In this document: piece after piece, positions 49,182-57,730 of the stretch
Layout: each line of letters begins with the position of its first letter
Numbering within the stretch: the first letter of the stretch is position 1
Origin: Rhodospirillales bacterium
GTDB lineage: Bacteria; Pseudomonadota; Alphaproteobacteria; TMED109
DNA: 64,000 bases
Reading direction: 5' to 3'
NCBI GenBank assembly: GCA_009839325.1
Contig: VXPW01000077.1
Span: 1 to 64,000 of the forward strand
The notes under the pieces: model-generated
Databases searched by the model: none
Told to the model about the DNA's origin: nothing
What the model saw: the letters and a program-made list of their open reading frames with translations, nothing else
Made by a program: the position numbers and the translations under genes

Positions 49182-49702
49182 GCCGGTTTCTCCGGGACCT
49201 CGGGATCGTCCGCATCCACGGCCGCAGCCTCGGACTCGGGCGTGGCCGATCCTGCCCCGGAATCCGCCGGCAGGTCTGCCGCCTGGGTTTCGGGGTCATC
49301 GCGTGCCGCGATCGGGTCACGGGCGTACTTCCGGCCCGCCCGAACTGCGTCGGCGATCGCCTCCGCGCCGCTTCTGTGGAGAGAGGCAAAGTCGTCGTCG
49401 TAGTCGTTCAGCCCGTCCAGGTTGGCGAGGACAGGGTCGCTCTGCCACAGCCGTCGAAGTGCCAGGCGTCGTAGCGCAGGTGCAACGGAGCGTTCCAGGA
49501 AGGGGCGATAGTCCGCCTCCGGTCCCAGCTCTTCCACATCAGGCAAGTCGGCTGGCTTCGCGAGATCAGTATCTTCCTGATCTCTGCCTGTCGGCGGCGA
49601 AGCGGCTTGATCGGCTGTGGTTTCATCGGACGAGGCAGCAGTCGGTTCTGACCGTCGAGCGTCCACCGCCCGCTTGGACCATCGGCTGAAGAAGTTCCTC
49701 AT
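49178..49702 (-). CDS. DUF3306 protein
   Basis: 174 residues beginning FFSRWSKR, followed by a low-complexity acidic stretch and a central LRRLALRRLWQSDPVLANLDGLNDYDDDF, the DUF3306 core. Ends in an acidic Ala/Pro-rich tail. Family members are found beside formate dehydrogenase genes; the molecular role is unknown. It overlaps its neighbours on both sides by 4 nt. Confidence 0.8.
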   Translation of the reverse strand: MRNFFSRWSKRAVDARRSEPTAASSDETTADQAASPPTGRDQEDTDLAKPADLPDVEELGPEADYRPFLERSVAPALRRLALRRLWQSDPVLANLDGLNDYDDDFASLHRSGAEAIADAVRAGRKYARDPIAARDDPETQAADLPADSGAGSATPESEAAAVDADDPEVPEKPA

Positions 49703-50151
49703 CGCTGAGACCGGGGCGGTCGGGCAAAGGATTCCGGCGACGACCTGGGCCCCCGCTTGCGTTTCCGAAACGGCTCGTCGACGTGATGGCGGCGCACGAA
49801 CGCCGTGACCCAGGCCGCGACCGAGGTCGGCATGGGAACGGCGTCGACGTGCGAATCGGCGTCATCCGCATAATCCTGTGCCTCGAATGGGCAGACGGTC
49901 GCCAGGAAAGGCTCGGAGGCGGTGCCGTCAGGACCGGGCCGAAGAACCACGTAGACAGCGCGATCGGCAGCGAGATTTGTTCTGTATCCTTCTGTCTCCT
50001 TGCGGTGAAGTTGCAGCACGAGCTGCGGCGAGTCGGAAACCGCGGGGTCGCCTTCGGGCACGACTGCCACCGCTTGCCAGACGGTGGAGGCCCATCGACC
50101 CGAACCTTCACTGCGCTCAAGCGTGATTCGCACCGGCAGCCGGGTTCGCAT
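49699..50151 (-). CDS. DUF3305 protein
   Basis: 150 residues from ATG 50151. PVRITLERSEGSGRWASTVWQAVAVVP and VYVVLRPGPDG are typical of DUF3305. It is always seen near DUF3306 and formate dehydrogenase maturation genes; function unknown. The upstream in-frame extension is low-complexity and was left out. Confidence 0.78.
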   Translation of the reverse strand: MRTRLPVRITLERSEGSGRWASTVWQAVAVVPEGDPAVSDSPQLVLQLHRKETEGYRTNLAADRAVYVVLRPGPDGTASEPFLATVCPFEAQDYADDADSHVDAVPMPTSVAAWVTAFVRRHHVDEPFRKRKRGPRSSPESFARPPRSQR

Positions 50152-50411
50152 CTTGCCTCTCCTCGCTGTCCACTGAGGAATCCGAATACTACGCGACTGC
50201 CAGAAGCCGATGTGGTACCGCCCCAAGGATTCGAATCGCCGGTGTTCTGTCGACGGTGCAGGCGAGCCGCTCGGCTGTGGGTACCGATCGCCTCGGGACT
50301 GCCGGGCCATTCCAGTTTTCCTGTCTGAAGGCGTGGGAGGACGGCTCATCGACACCTCATGCAATGTACTGACGCTAAGCTGTACGGGTGTCGTTTCCGC
50401 CTGCCTGAGAG

Positions 50412-52133
50412 GTGCCGGCTGCAGTGACAACGAATCGCTCACCACTCGACGCCGCGTCGGCGGCGTGGACGAAGGAGCCCGTGCCGCCTGGACGCGCGCT
50501 CCACGTGCACGGGGCCGGAAGGGTGCTGATCGTCGGGACGTGGGCGCACGCGGTGCCGGCCGCCCGAGAGTTGGCTGACGGCAATGCGGTGACGATCTTG
50601 TCCGCCGACGGCCCGGGCGACCGCATCGACGATCCGGTGGAGGCGTCCGTTCGTGTCGTGGTGGGCAGGCCAGAGCGGGTGGCCGGGCACGTGGGCGCCT
50701 GGATCGTGACGCTGCGAGACAGCGACGAACAGCTCGAGGCGGATGCGGTCCTCGATCTCACGCGCGGACCGCCTCCGCTCCAGGCCCACGAGCTCCGACG
50801 CGGGTACGTGCGTTGCGATCCGCGGAGCCCGCGGGCCCTGCAGGTCGGCTTGCAAGCGGTCGCCGAGTGCCGTGGCGACCTTGAGTACCCGCTATTCGTT
50901 GACGTTCGCAGCGAGTACTGCGCCCACTCGCGCAGCCAGATCCTGGGTTGCACCCGCTGCCTTGACCTCTGCCCACCCGGGGCGATTGCACCCGCGGGCG
51001 ACCACGTGGCGCTGGACCCGCTGGTTTGCGCCGGCTGCGGTTTGTGCGTCGGTGCGTGCCCGACGGGAGCACTTCGCTACGACCTTCCGGCCGAAGACGC
51101 ATCCTTGCGACGACTGCGCGCCGCGTTGCGGGCGTGGCACGAGCATTCCGGACACGCTCCGATCCTGCTCCTGCACGGTGACGAATTTGGCGCCGACCTG
51201 ATCGAAGCGGCGCGGGAACAGGCCGGCCATGATCTTTCCTGCCTGCTGCCGCTCTCATTGGGTGTTGTTTCGCAAGCGGGCGCCGAATTGATGACGATGG
51301 CCCTGGCCTGGGGAGCTTCACATGTCGTGTGCCTCAGTAACCCGGCCCGTCCGGATACGCTCCGTCCCATTGACGATCAAATGGCAGTGGTGAACGCCAT
51401 TACTGAGGCTCTCGGGTTCGGGGCCCGCGCGGTCCATTCCGCCACGGCCGATCCGGACGCCCTGCTCGCGCTCCTGCAATCCCTCGAAAGCGGAACGGAC
51501 TGGCCGGCGGCCGAATTCCTGGCACTCGGCGAACGACGTGCCGGCGCACTGCAGGCTGTCCGTCACCTGCATGCGCACGCCAAGGTGGCTGCCGATCCGA
51601 TCATCTTGCCCAAGGGCGCGGCCTTTGGCGCCGTCGAGGTTGATCCGGACGCTTGCACCCTGTGCCTGGCTTGCGTCGGCGCTTGCCCAACCGGCGCGCT
51701 GCAGGATGATCCCGACACTCCCCGATTGGGCTTTCAGGAAGATGCATGCGTCCAGTGCGGCGTGTGTCGCGCGACCTGCCCGGAGGACGCCATTACCCTG
51801 CAGCCAAGACTGCGGCCGGGCCTTGGTCCCGGCGCCGGGCGCACGCTGCACGAAGAACAGCCATTTGCCTGCGTGTCCTGCGGAAAGCCGTTCGGCGTCC
51901 GTCGGTCCATCGAACGGACCCTGGAAAGACTCGCCGGCCATCCCATGCTGGCGATGGATGCCCGCCTGGAGCAGCGTGTGAAGATGTGTGCGGATTGCCG
52001 GGTCATCGACCAGTTCCGCGAACCTCTCGCCACCGGCGAGAAGGCCCGCCCAAGGGTCCGTACAACCGACGACTACCGATCCGGTTCGGGCGAGAAGCCT
52101 GGAGGCAAGGGCTTTGGCGGGGGGCGAAAATGA
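50412..52133 (+). CDS. Poly-ferredoxin (four [4Fe-4S] motifs), formate dehydrogenase cluster type
   Basis: 573 residues. Four Cys sets are seen: C170/180/183/187, C206/209/212/216, C415/418/421/425 and C446/449/452/456. The first differs from the CxxCxxCxxxCP pattern. Two further CxxC pairs at 487/490 and 526/529 could bind zinc or another cluster. The middle part (about 240-350) resembles a HdrD/VhuD-like domain. It is probably an electron carrier or scaffold for a molybdoenzyme. Start GTG 50412 or 50424. The stop overlaps mobB. Confidence 0.83.
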   Translation: MPAAVTTNRSPLDAASAAWTKEPVPPGRALHVHGAGRVLIVGTWAHAVPAARELADGNAVTILSADGPGDRIDDPVEASVRVVVGRPERVAGHVGAWIVTLRDSDEQLEADAVLDLTRGPPPLQAHELRRGYVRCDPRSPRALQVGLQAVAECRGDLEYPLFVDVRSEYCAHSRSQILGCTRCLDLCPPGAIAPAGDHVALDPLVCAGCGLCVGACPTGALRYDLPAEDASLRRLRAALRAWHEHSGHAPILLLHGDEFGADLIEAAREQAGHDLSCLLPLSLGVVSQAGAELMTMALAWGASHVVCLSNPARPDTLRPIDDQMAVVNAITEALGFGARAVHSATADPDALLALLQSLESGTDWPAAEFLALGERRAGALQAVRHLHAHAKVAADPIILPKGAAFGAVEVDPDACTLCLACVGACPTGALQDDPDTPRLGFQEDACVQCGVCRATCPEDAITLQPRLRPGLGPGAGRTLHEEQPFACVSCGKPFGVRRSIERTLERLAGHPMLAMDARLEQRVKMCADCRVIDQFREPLATGEKARPRVRTTDDYRSGSGEKPGGKGFGGGRK

Positions 52134-52639
52134 TCCCCAGGATCGGAATCGTTGGGTGGCAGGGAAGCGGCAAGACGTCGCTGATCGCCCGCCTGATCCC
52201 CGAATTCAACCGGCGCGGCCACACGGTTTCGACTTTGAAGCACGCACACGCGAGCTTTGAAATTGACCGGCCGGGGAAGGACAGTTTCGTTCACCGCGAG
52301 GCTGGCGCCCGCGAGGTGCTGGTCGCGTCGGGACAGCGCTGGGCGCTGATCCACGAGGAACGCAATGTTGACCGCACCCCAGAGCGTTTGATCGCCCGCA
52401 TGGAGGCGGTCGACGTCCTGCTGATCGAAGGCTGGAAGGGCGGGGCCCACAAGAAGATCGAAGTGCATCGCCCGGCCCTGAGACGCCCGCTCCTTGTGGC
52501 CGATGACCCGATGATCATCGCCATCGCATCCGATGCCCCGGTGTCGGAGTGCGATCGGCGAATCCTCCCGCTGAACGACGAGACCGCCATCGTTGACTTC
52601 ATTCTCGTCGAACTCGGCATTTCGAACCGTGCAGCTTAA
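52130..52639 (+). CDS. mobB: Molybdopterin-guanine dinucleotide biosynthesis protein B
   Basis: 169-residue P-loop GTPase. GIVGWQGSGKTSL is the Walker A and LLIEGWKGG the Walker B region, with TLKHAHASFEIDRPGKDS between. It aids conversion of Mo-molybdopterin to the bis-MGD cofactor used by formate dehydrogenases. The ATG overlaps the poly-ferredoxin stop (ATGA). Confidence 0.93.
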   Translation: MIPRIGIVGWQGSGKTSLIARLIPEFNRRGHTVSTLKHAHASFEIDRPGKDSFVHREAGAREVLVASGQRWALIHEERNVDRTPERLIARMEAVDVLLIEGWKGGAHKKIEVHRPALRRPLLVADDPMIIAIASDAPVSECDRRILPLNDETAIVDFILVELGISNRAA

Positions 52640-53879
52640 GGACGACTGTTTCGCCTTTGGCGGCGGCCTGGTTCCGCTCGCGGAAGCCCATGCCGAGCTG
52701 GGCCGTCGACTCGAGCCATTGACCTTGCCGGTCGACGTACCGGTCGGATCGTCCTCTGGACGAACTCTCGCGGAAGACATCGCCAGCGACCGTGACGTAC
52801 CGCCGCACGCAAACACGGCCGTCGACGGTTACGCGTTCCGGTTCTCGGACTTGGCAGAGAAAGGTGAAGGGTGGCTGAACCTGATTGGTAGCGCAGGCGC
52901 GGGACATCCCTGGGCCGGTGACCTGCCTGACGGGAGCACCGTGAGGGTCCTCACCGGCGCTGTGCTGCCGTCGGATACGGACACGGTCGTGATGGAGGAA
53001 GATGCGGAACTCCGCGGCCAACGCGTGTACGTACCTGCTGGGCTGAGACAGGGAGCGAATGCACGCTCTGCTGGTGAAGACCTGCAGGTGGGGGCAACCG
53101 TGCTGCGGGCAGGTCAGCGAATCGGGCCCGCTGAAACCGGAATCCTTGCGGCACTCGGACGCACTTCGGTCAAGGTGCGGAGCCGGCTGCGCATCGGAGT
53201 CCTCTCAACCGGAGACGAGCTCGCCGACCCTGGCCGCGCCCTTGAAACGGGACAGATCTACGACTCCAACCGGGCCATGCTTTGCGCGCTCGTTCGCGCT
53301 ACTGGCGCCGACGTCAGCGATCTCGGCATCGTGGCCGATCGTGCCGAGGATGTGCAACAAGAATTCGCGCAGGCGGCAAGTTTCCATGATCTGCTGATCG
53401 TTTCCGGAGGCATGTCGGAAAGCGAGGAGGATCATGTACGGCGAACGCTGAACGATGCCGGTTCCCTCTACTTCTGGCGCCTCGCGGTCAAGCCAGGACG
53501 CCCGGTCGGCCTGGGCCAGTTTGCCGAGACTCCGGTCGTCGGCTTGCCGGGCAATCCGGTAGCGGCCTTCGTGATGTTTCTGGTGATTGCCCGGCCGGTC
53601 ATCGCCCGGTTGGCCGGGGAGAATTGGAAGTTTCCGTCGGGAGTGCCAGCCGAGTGTGGGTTCACGTACAAGAAAAAAACCGGTCGTCGCGAGTTTCTGC
53701 GGGTCCGCCGCCGTTCCGCGGAGCACCCTGAGGTGCTTGAACTGTTTCCGCGCTCCGGCGCCGGCATCCTCTCCTCGGTGGCTTGGGCTGATGGACTCGC
53801 GGTGTTGCTGGAGAACGTCAGCGAAGTGCGACCCGGTCAGCCGGTGAGCTGGCTGCCGTTTCACGGGCTGCTGGATTGA
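52629..53879 (+). CDS. moeA: Molybdopterin molybdenumtransferase MoeA (second copy)
   Basis: 416 residues from GTG 52629, overlapping mobB by 11 nt. The MoeA motifs TAVDGYAFR, LTGAVLPSDTD, LSTGDEL and VKPGRPVGLG are kept, so it should be active. SGGMSESEEDHV replaces the GGVSVGxxD seen in the first copy, with a Ser for the Gly. Its position suggests a role tied to the maturation island. Confidence 0.9.
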   Translation: MQLKDDCFAFGGGLVPLAEAHAELGRRLEPLTLPVDVPVGSSSGRTLAEDIASDRDVPPHANTAVDGYAFRFSDLAEKGEGWLNLIGSAGAGHPWAGDLPDGSTVRVLTGAVLPSDTDTVVMEEDAELRGQRVYVPAGLRQGANARSAGEDLQVGATVLRAGQRIGPAETGILAALGRTSVKVRSRLRIGVLSTGDELADPGRALETGQIYDSNRAMLCALVRATGADVSDLGIVADRAEDVQQEFAQAASFHDLLIVSGGMSESEEDHVRRTLNDAGSLYFWRLAVKPGRPVGLGQFAETPVVGLPGNPVAAFVMFLVIARPVIARLAGENWKFPSGVPAECGFTYKKKTGRREFLRVRRRSAEHPEVLELFPRSGAGILSSVAWADGLAVLLENVSEVRPGQPVSWLPFHGLLD

Positions 53880-54063
53880 TCGCGCGGCGGTCCGGCGCCG
53901 ACACTGAGAGGCCTGACCCGACGGCAACCGACAGGTGCTAGGCGCCCTGTCGGGACGGCTTTCGCAAACGCTTCGGGCCGGAGACTTGCCGCGGTGGCGG
54001 CAGGCGGACGGCATGTGCGGTCAAAGTCCACGCCGTGACGGCCTTCGGCGGGGGACGCACGAA

Positions 54064-54101
54064 CCTGCCTCAGGCCGCAGAACGGTGCGGCCTGAGGCAG
54101 G
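54064..54101. terminator. Strong hairpin between convergent genes
   Basis: A perfect 15-bp stem (CCTGCCTCAGGCCGC at 54064-54078 and its complement at 54087-54101) with an 8-nt loop lies between the ends of moeA and the SnoaL-like gene. It can act from both strands. No run of T follows on either side. The remainder of the 229-nt gap holds nothing else. Confidence 0.7.
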
Positions 54102-54108
54102 CCGGCCG

Positions 54109-54585
54109 CTAGAGGATGGGGCCGTCCACCACAGCTGCCGCGCGTTTCTGAAGCGAGCGTGCGATCCGCTCGGCCGGAAAGCCAAGCTGGGTCATTCCGA
54201 TCCCAACGTCGAAGATTTCCGAATAGTCGGCGATCAAACCCTTCTGAAAGCGGAATCTGCCCATGCCTTCCATGGTCACGCGCGTTCCCTCGGCGCCCGG
54301 AAGCAGGGAATCGTAATGGAAGCGGTACGAGCCGTAGGCGAGGCCCGATCCTTCACAAATATCTTTGTAGACCCATTTGAGATTCTCTGAATGCGCGTGG
54401 AAATGATCGTCGATCATGGCCGCGATCGCTTCACGTCCGCGAAATGCCCCGTAGAATCCGTCGTGATACACGCCATCATCAGTGAAGCATTCCGCCAGCT
54501 TGGCGCCGGGACCCGTACAGGCGGCACGGGTGAACCGCGCAATGAAGCCGGCGAGGTCATCAGGATTGTCACCAGAAAGGGTCAT
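54109..54585 (-). CDS. SnoaL-like (NTF2-fold) protein
   Basis: 158 residues. FTRAACTGPGAKLAECFTDDGVYHDGFYG and FRGREAIAAMIDDHF are the usual start of SnoaL_2-type cone-shaped barrels, with a helix-strand pattern to the end. Such proteins are isomerases, hydrolases or binding proteins. AGAGG is best spaced for ATG 54585; longer starts at 54609 and 54630 are less likely. Confidence 0.78.
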   Translation of the reverse strand: MTLSGDNPDDLAGFIARFTRAACTGPGAKLAECFTDDGVYHDGFYGAFRGREAIAAMIDDHFHAHSENLKWVYKDICEGSGLAYGSYRFHYDSLLPGAEGTRVTMEGMGRFRFQKGLIADYSEIFDVGIGMTQLGFPAERIARSLQKRAAAVVDGPIL

Positions 54586-54740
54586 AGCCATCCTCTGCAA
54601 AGTGTTCATCGGTGCGGTTGACGTAACCATCCGAGCGCGTGATCAGCGGAGCCCACAATAGAGCGAGCGTTGACGGGGGGGGCGGTCGCAGCACCGGCAT
54701 TCGGGTTTCCATCTGAAGGTCAAAGTGGTTGCGACCACCG

Positions 54741-54759
54741 GGTTCATCGGCTATGAACC
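54741..54759. promoter_or_regulatory. Dyad GGTTCAT-N5-ATGAACC before fbpA
   Basis: Two perfect 7-nt arms separated by 5 nt form a 19-nt dyad ending 32 nt before fbpA. An AATAAT five bases further on (54764-54769) could be a -10 box, putting the dyad over the -35 position. The symmetry suits a dimeric regulator of iron uptake, but it does not match the enteric Fur box. Confidence 0.4.
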
Positions 54760-54791
54760 TGCGAATAATTGTTACTTGCAATGGATGCTCA

Positions 54792-55820
54792 ATGCGTTTC
54801 CTGACCCTCGCGCTGACGCTCGGAATTGCCAGTTCCTCGATCCTGGCTGCCACCCCGACAGCGGCCGAGTCGGTCAATCTGTATTCATCGCGCAAGGAGG
54901 CATTGATGCGCCCGCTCCTGGACGCGTTCACGGAAAAAACGGGAGCGGAAGTCAGGATCGTGGCCGCATCCGGTGGGCAGCTTATCCAGCGCATGATCGC
55001 GGAAGGCGAGTATTCGCCGGCCGACGTCCTGCTGACGGTTGACGCCGGCAACCTGTGGCGGGCCGCCGACGCAGGCATGCTGCAATCGGTCGACTCGAAG
55101 TATCTCCTCAGCGTGGTCCCTTCTGACTACCGGGACCCCGGCAATCAGTGGTTCGGATTGAGCTTGCGCGCCCGTGCCGTCGTCTACGCGACAGACCGGG
55201 TGAGTTCCGACAGCATCGCGACGGACCTTGGTGGCTACATCGGTCTTGCGGCTCCGGTGTGGGAGGGAAGGGTGGCCGTACGGTCCAGCGGCAACATCTA
55301 CAACCAGTCCCTGATCGCGGCGGTGATCGCCAATTTCGGGGCCGAGAGAGCGGAGCAATGGGTGCGCGGTGTGGTCGGCAACCTTGCCCGCCCCCCTAGC
55401 GGCGGTGACCGGGACCAGATCCGGGCCGTCGCTGCAGGCGAAGCAGATGTGGCTATCGTCAACAGCTACTACTACGCATTGATGCTCGGTTCGGAAGAAT
55501 CTAATTCCATTGGCAATACAGCGATTTATTTTCCGACCGATGACCAGATGGGCACGCACGTCAATGTCAGCGGCGCTGGCGTCGCCCGGTACGCGCCCCA
55601 TCCCGAGTTGGCACTCGCGTTTATCGAGTTCCTTGCTTCTCCGGAAGCCCAGTCCTTGTATGCCGAGATCAACAACGAGTTCCCGGTCCACCCGGATGTC
55701 CAGCCGAGCGGCGAAGTGGCCAAGTGGGAGAGTTTCACACCCGATGACGTCCCCGTGGTGGAATTCGGCAAGTTGAACGCTGATGCTGTCCGTACTGCTG
55801 ATCGCGCGGGCTGGAAGTAG
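54792..55820 (+). CDS. fbpA: Fe(3+) ABC transporter, periplasmic binding protein
   Basis: 342 residues with a signal peptide ending LAATPTAAES. VNLYSSRKEALMRPLLDAF is the FbpA/FutA start, and the paired Tyr in NSYYYALM are the iron ligands seen in the family. It binds ferric iron in the periplasm. ATG 54792 was chosen because it begins the signal peptide; ATG 54753 is in frame. First gene of fbpABC. Confidence 0.92.
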   Translation: MRFLTLALTLGIASSSILAATPTAAESVNLYSSRKEALMRPLLDAFTEKTGAEVRIVAASGGQLIQRMIAEGEYSPADVLLTVDAGNLWRAADAGMLQSVDSKYLLSVVPSDYRDPGNQWFGLSLRARAVVYATDRVSSDSIATDLGGYIGLAAPVWEGRVAVRSSGNIYNQSLIAAVIANFGAERAEQWVRGVVGNLARPPSGGDRDQIRAVAAGEADVAIVNSYYYALMLGSEESNSIGNTAIYFPTDDQMGTHVNVSGAGVARYAPHPELALAFIEFLASPEAQSLYAEINNEFPVHPDVQPSGEVAKWESFTPDDVPVVEFGKLNADAVRTADRAGWK

Positions 55821-55825
55821 GCACG

Positions 55826-57505
55826 ATGGGCGCCGCCCTAGCCCGCCTGAGCAGCGCCGGGCGCCGCATCCGTACGCTGAACAGCTGGACATGGACGGCG
55901 TCAGTTACGTCACTGCTACTCATCGCGCCTCTTCTGGTGGTGGTGTTCGGCCTCTCGGCGCCAGCCAATGATCTGTGGCCGCACCTCGTTGATACCGTCC
56001 TCGCGGGCTACATAGTCAACACGGTCGGGATCGCCCTAGGGGTTGCGCTCGGGACTGCAATCCTCGGGGTCAGCACGGCCTGGCTGATCGCCATGTGCGA
56101 TTTCCCAGGACGCGCGTTCTTCAGTTGGGCTCTGGTATTGCCGCTTGCCTTGCCGGGCTACATTGCGGCCTTTGTTTACGGCGACCTGCTCGAGTTCGCT
56201 GGGCCCATCCAGACGGCCTTGCGGGATTACTTCGGCTGGGCCAAGGGCGACTACTGGTTTCCCGCCGTACGGTCGCCGCTGGGGGCAGTCGTTGTGCTGT
56301 CCCTCGTGCTCTATCCCTACGTATACCTGCTGGTCCAGACCGCGTTTGCGACCCAATCGGCGACGTTGATCGAAACGGGCCGGTTGCTGGGCCGAGGGCC
56401 GCTACGAATCTTTCGTACCCTCGCGGTGCCGCTGGCCCGTCCCGCCCTGGTCGCCGGATGTGCGCTGGCGGTCATGGAAACGCTGAATGATATCGGCGTC
56501 ATGGAACTGTTTGGCATTGGTACCTTTACCACAGGGATTTACCGGGCTTGGTTCGGGTTCGGAGATATCGGTGCCGCGGCGCGGCTGGCAACCGTCCTGC
56601 TGCTGGTGGTCCTTGCCGTCTTGTGGGCGGAACGAAGGCTGCGCAAGTCGCTCCGCTACCACCCGGAAAACGATCGGAGCCGGCCTGTTATCCGGTACGT
56701 GCTGCGCGGCCGACGCGCGGCAATCGCCACGCTTGGCTGCGGGTTGCCGGTTCTACTCGGCTTTGCCCTGCCCGCCGTGTTTCTCGCTTGGTGGCACGTG
56801 CGCGCTGGCGCGCCCATTGATCCCGCGTTTCCCGCGATCATGCTGAACACGCTGGGCCTGGCGCTTGCCGCTACGGCCCTGACTGTGGCGATTGCGTGGT
56901 TGGTGGTGTTCGGCCTACGCCTTGATCCAGCCTTCGTTCGCCCGTTTGCTCGGACCGCCGGCGCGGGATATGCGGTGCCAGGCGTGGTCGTGGCGGTCGG
57001 CGTATTGGGACTGTGCTCATTGTTCGATCACGCCGTGGACGACGTAAGCCGGATGATATTCGGGGTTGGTACCGGCCTGCTTCTGTCCGGGACCGTGACC
57101 GTCCTGCTGTTTGCTTACGCGGTCCGCTTTCTCGCTGTATCGATGAACGCGCTCGAGAGTTCGTATCACCGAATTCCAAGCACTCTCGACGCGGCCGCAC
57201 GGACCTTGGGTGTGTTCCCTCGTGGCATGTTGGTCCGGGTGCATGTCCCGCTGCTCCGTGGCGGCATCGCCACTGCCGCGGCCCTGGTGTTCGTCGAGGT
57301 GATGAAGGAACTGCCCGCCACGTTGATCTTGCGACCATTTGATTTCAACACTTTAGCGGTGCGAGCGTTCGAAATGGCGCACGAAGAAAGGATGGCGGAC
57401 GCGGCTCTCCCTGCCATTGCGATTGTTGCCGTGGGGCTGGTTCCCCTGATCGTCCTGTCGCGGCGCTTCCTGCAACCAAACGTCGCGGCCGAGACCTCGT
57501 CCTGA
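55826..57505 (+). CDS. fbpB: Fe(3+) ABC transporter, fused permease
   Basis: 559-residue membrane protein with two homologous permease halves of about six helices each. EAA-type loops are LIETGRLLGRGPLRIFRTLAVPL and IPSTLDAAARTLGVFPRGMLVRVHVPL split by the fold. LPATLILRPFDFNTLA is typical of the family. Starts 5 nt after fbpA. Confidence 0.93.
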   Translation: MGAALARLSSAGRRIRTLNSWTWTASVTSLLLIAPLLVVVFGLSAPANDLWPHLVDTVLAGYIVNTVGIALGVALGTAILGVSTAWLIAMCDFPGRAFFSWALVLPLALPGYIAAFVYGDLLEFAGPIQTALRDYFGWAKGDYWFPAVRSPLGAVVVLSLVLYPYVYLLVQTAFATQSATLIETGRLLGRGPLRIFRTLAVPLARPALVAGCALAVMETLNDIGVMELFGIGTFTTGIYRAWFGFGDIGAAARLATVLLLVVLAVLWAERRLRKSLRYHPENDRSRPVIRYVLRGRRAAIATLGCGLPVLLGFALPAVFLAWWHVRAGAPIDPAFPAIMLNTLGLALAATALTVAIAWLVVFGLRLDPAFVRPFARTAGAGYAVPGVVVAVGVLGLCSLFDHAVDDVSRMIFGVGTGLLLSGTVTVLLFAYAVRFLAVSMNALESSYHRIPSTLDAAARTLGVFPRGMLVRVHVPLLRGGIATAAALVFVEVMKELPATLILRPFDFNTLAVRAFEMAHEERMADAALPAIAIVAVGLVPLIVLSRRFLQPNVAAETSS

Positions 57506-57730
57506 CCGGAAGAGGCTGACCGGACCGTTTCCGCCGTCGTATCGGCACTGGTCCTGCCCGTTCCTCTGCTGGCGACCCACCACCTTGGACGGTACGGCGG
57601 GGGTTCATCAGGAAAACCGCCACGACGTTCCAGTCACCCAACGAGCCGAACCGCCCGTGGAAGATGTGCAAGTTTTCGGAGCTTGCGCGCTTTGCCATTG
57701 CTTCTTGGGTCAGATAGATGCGATGGTGAC

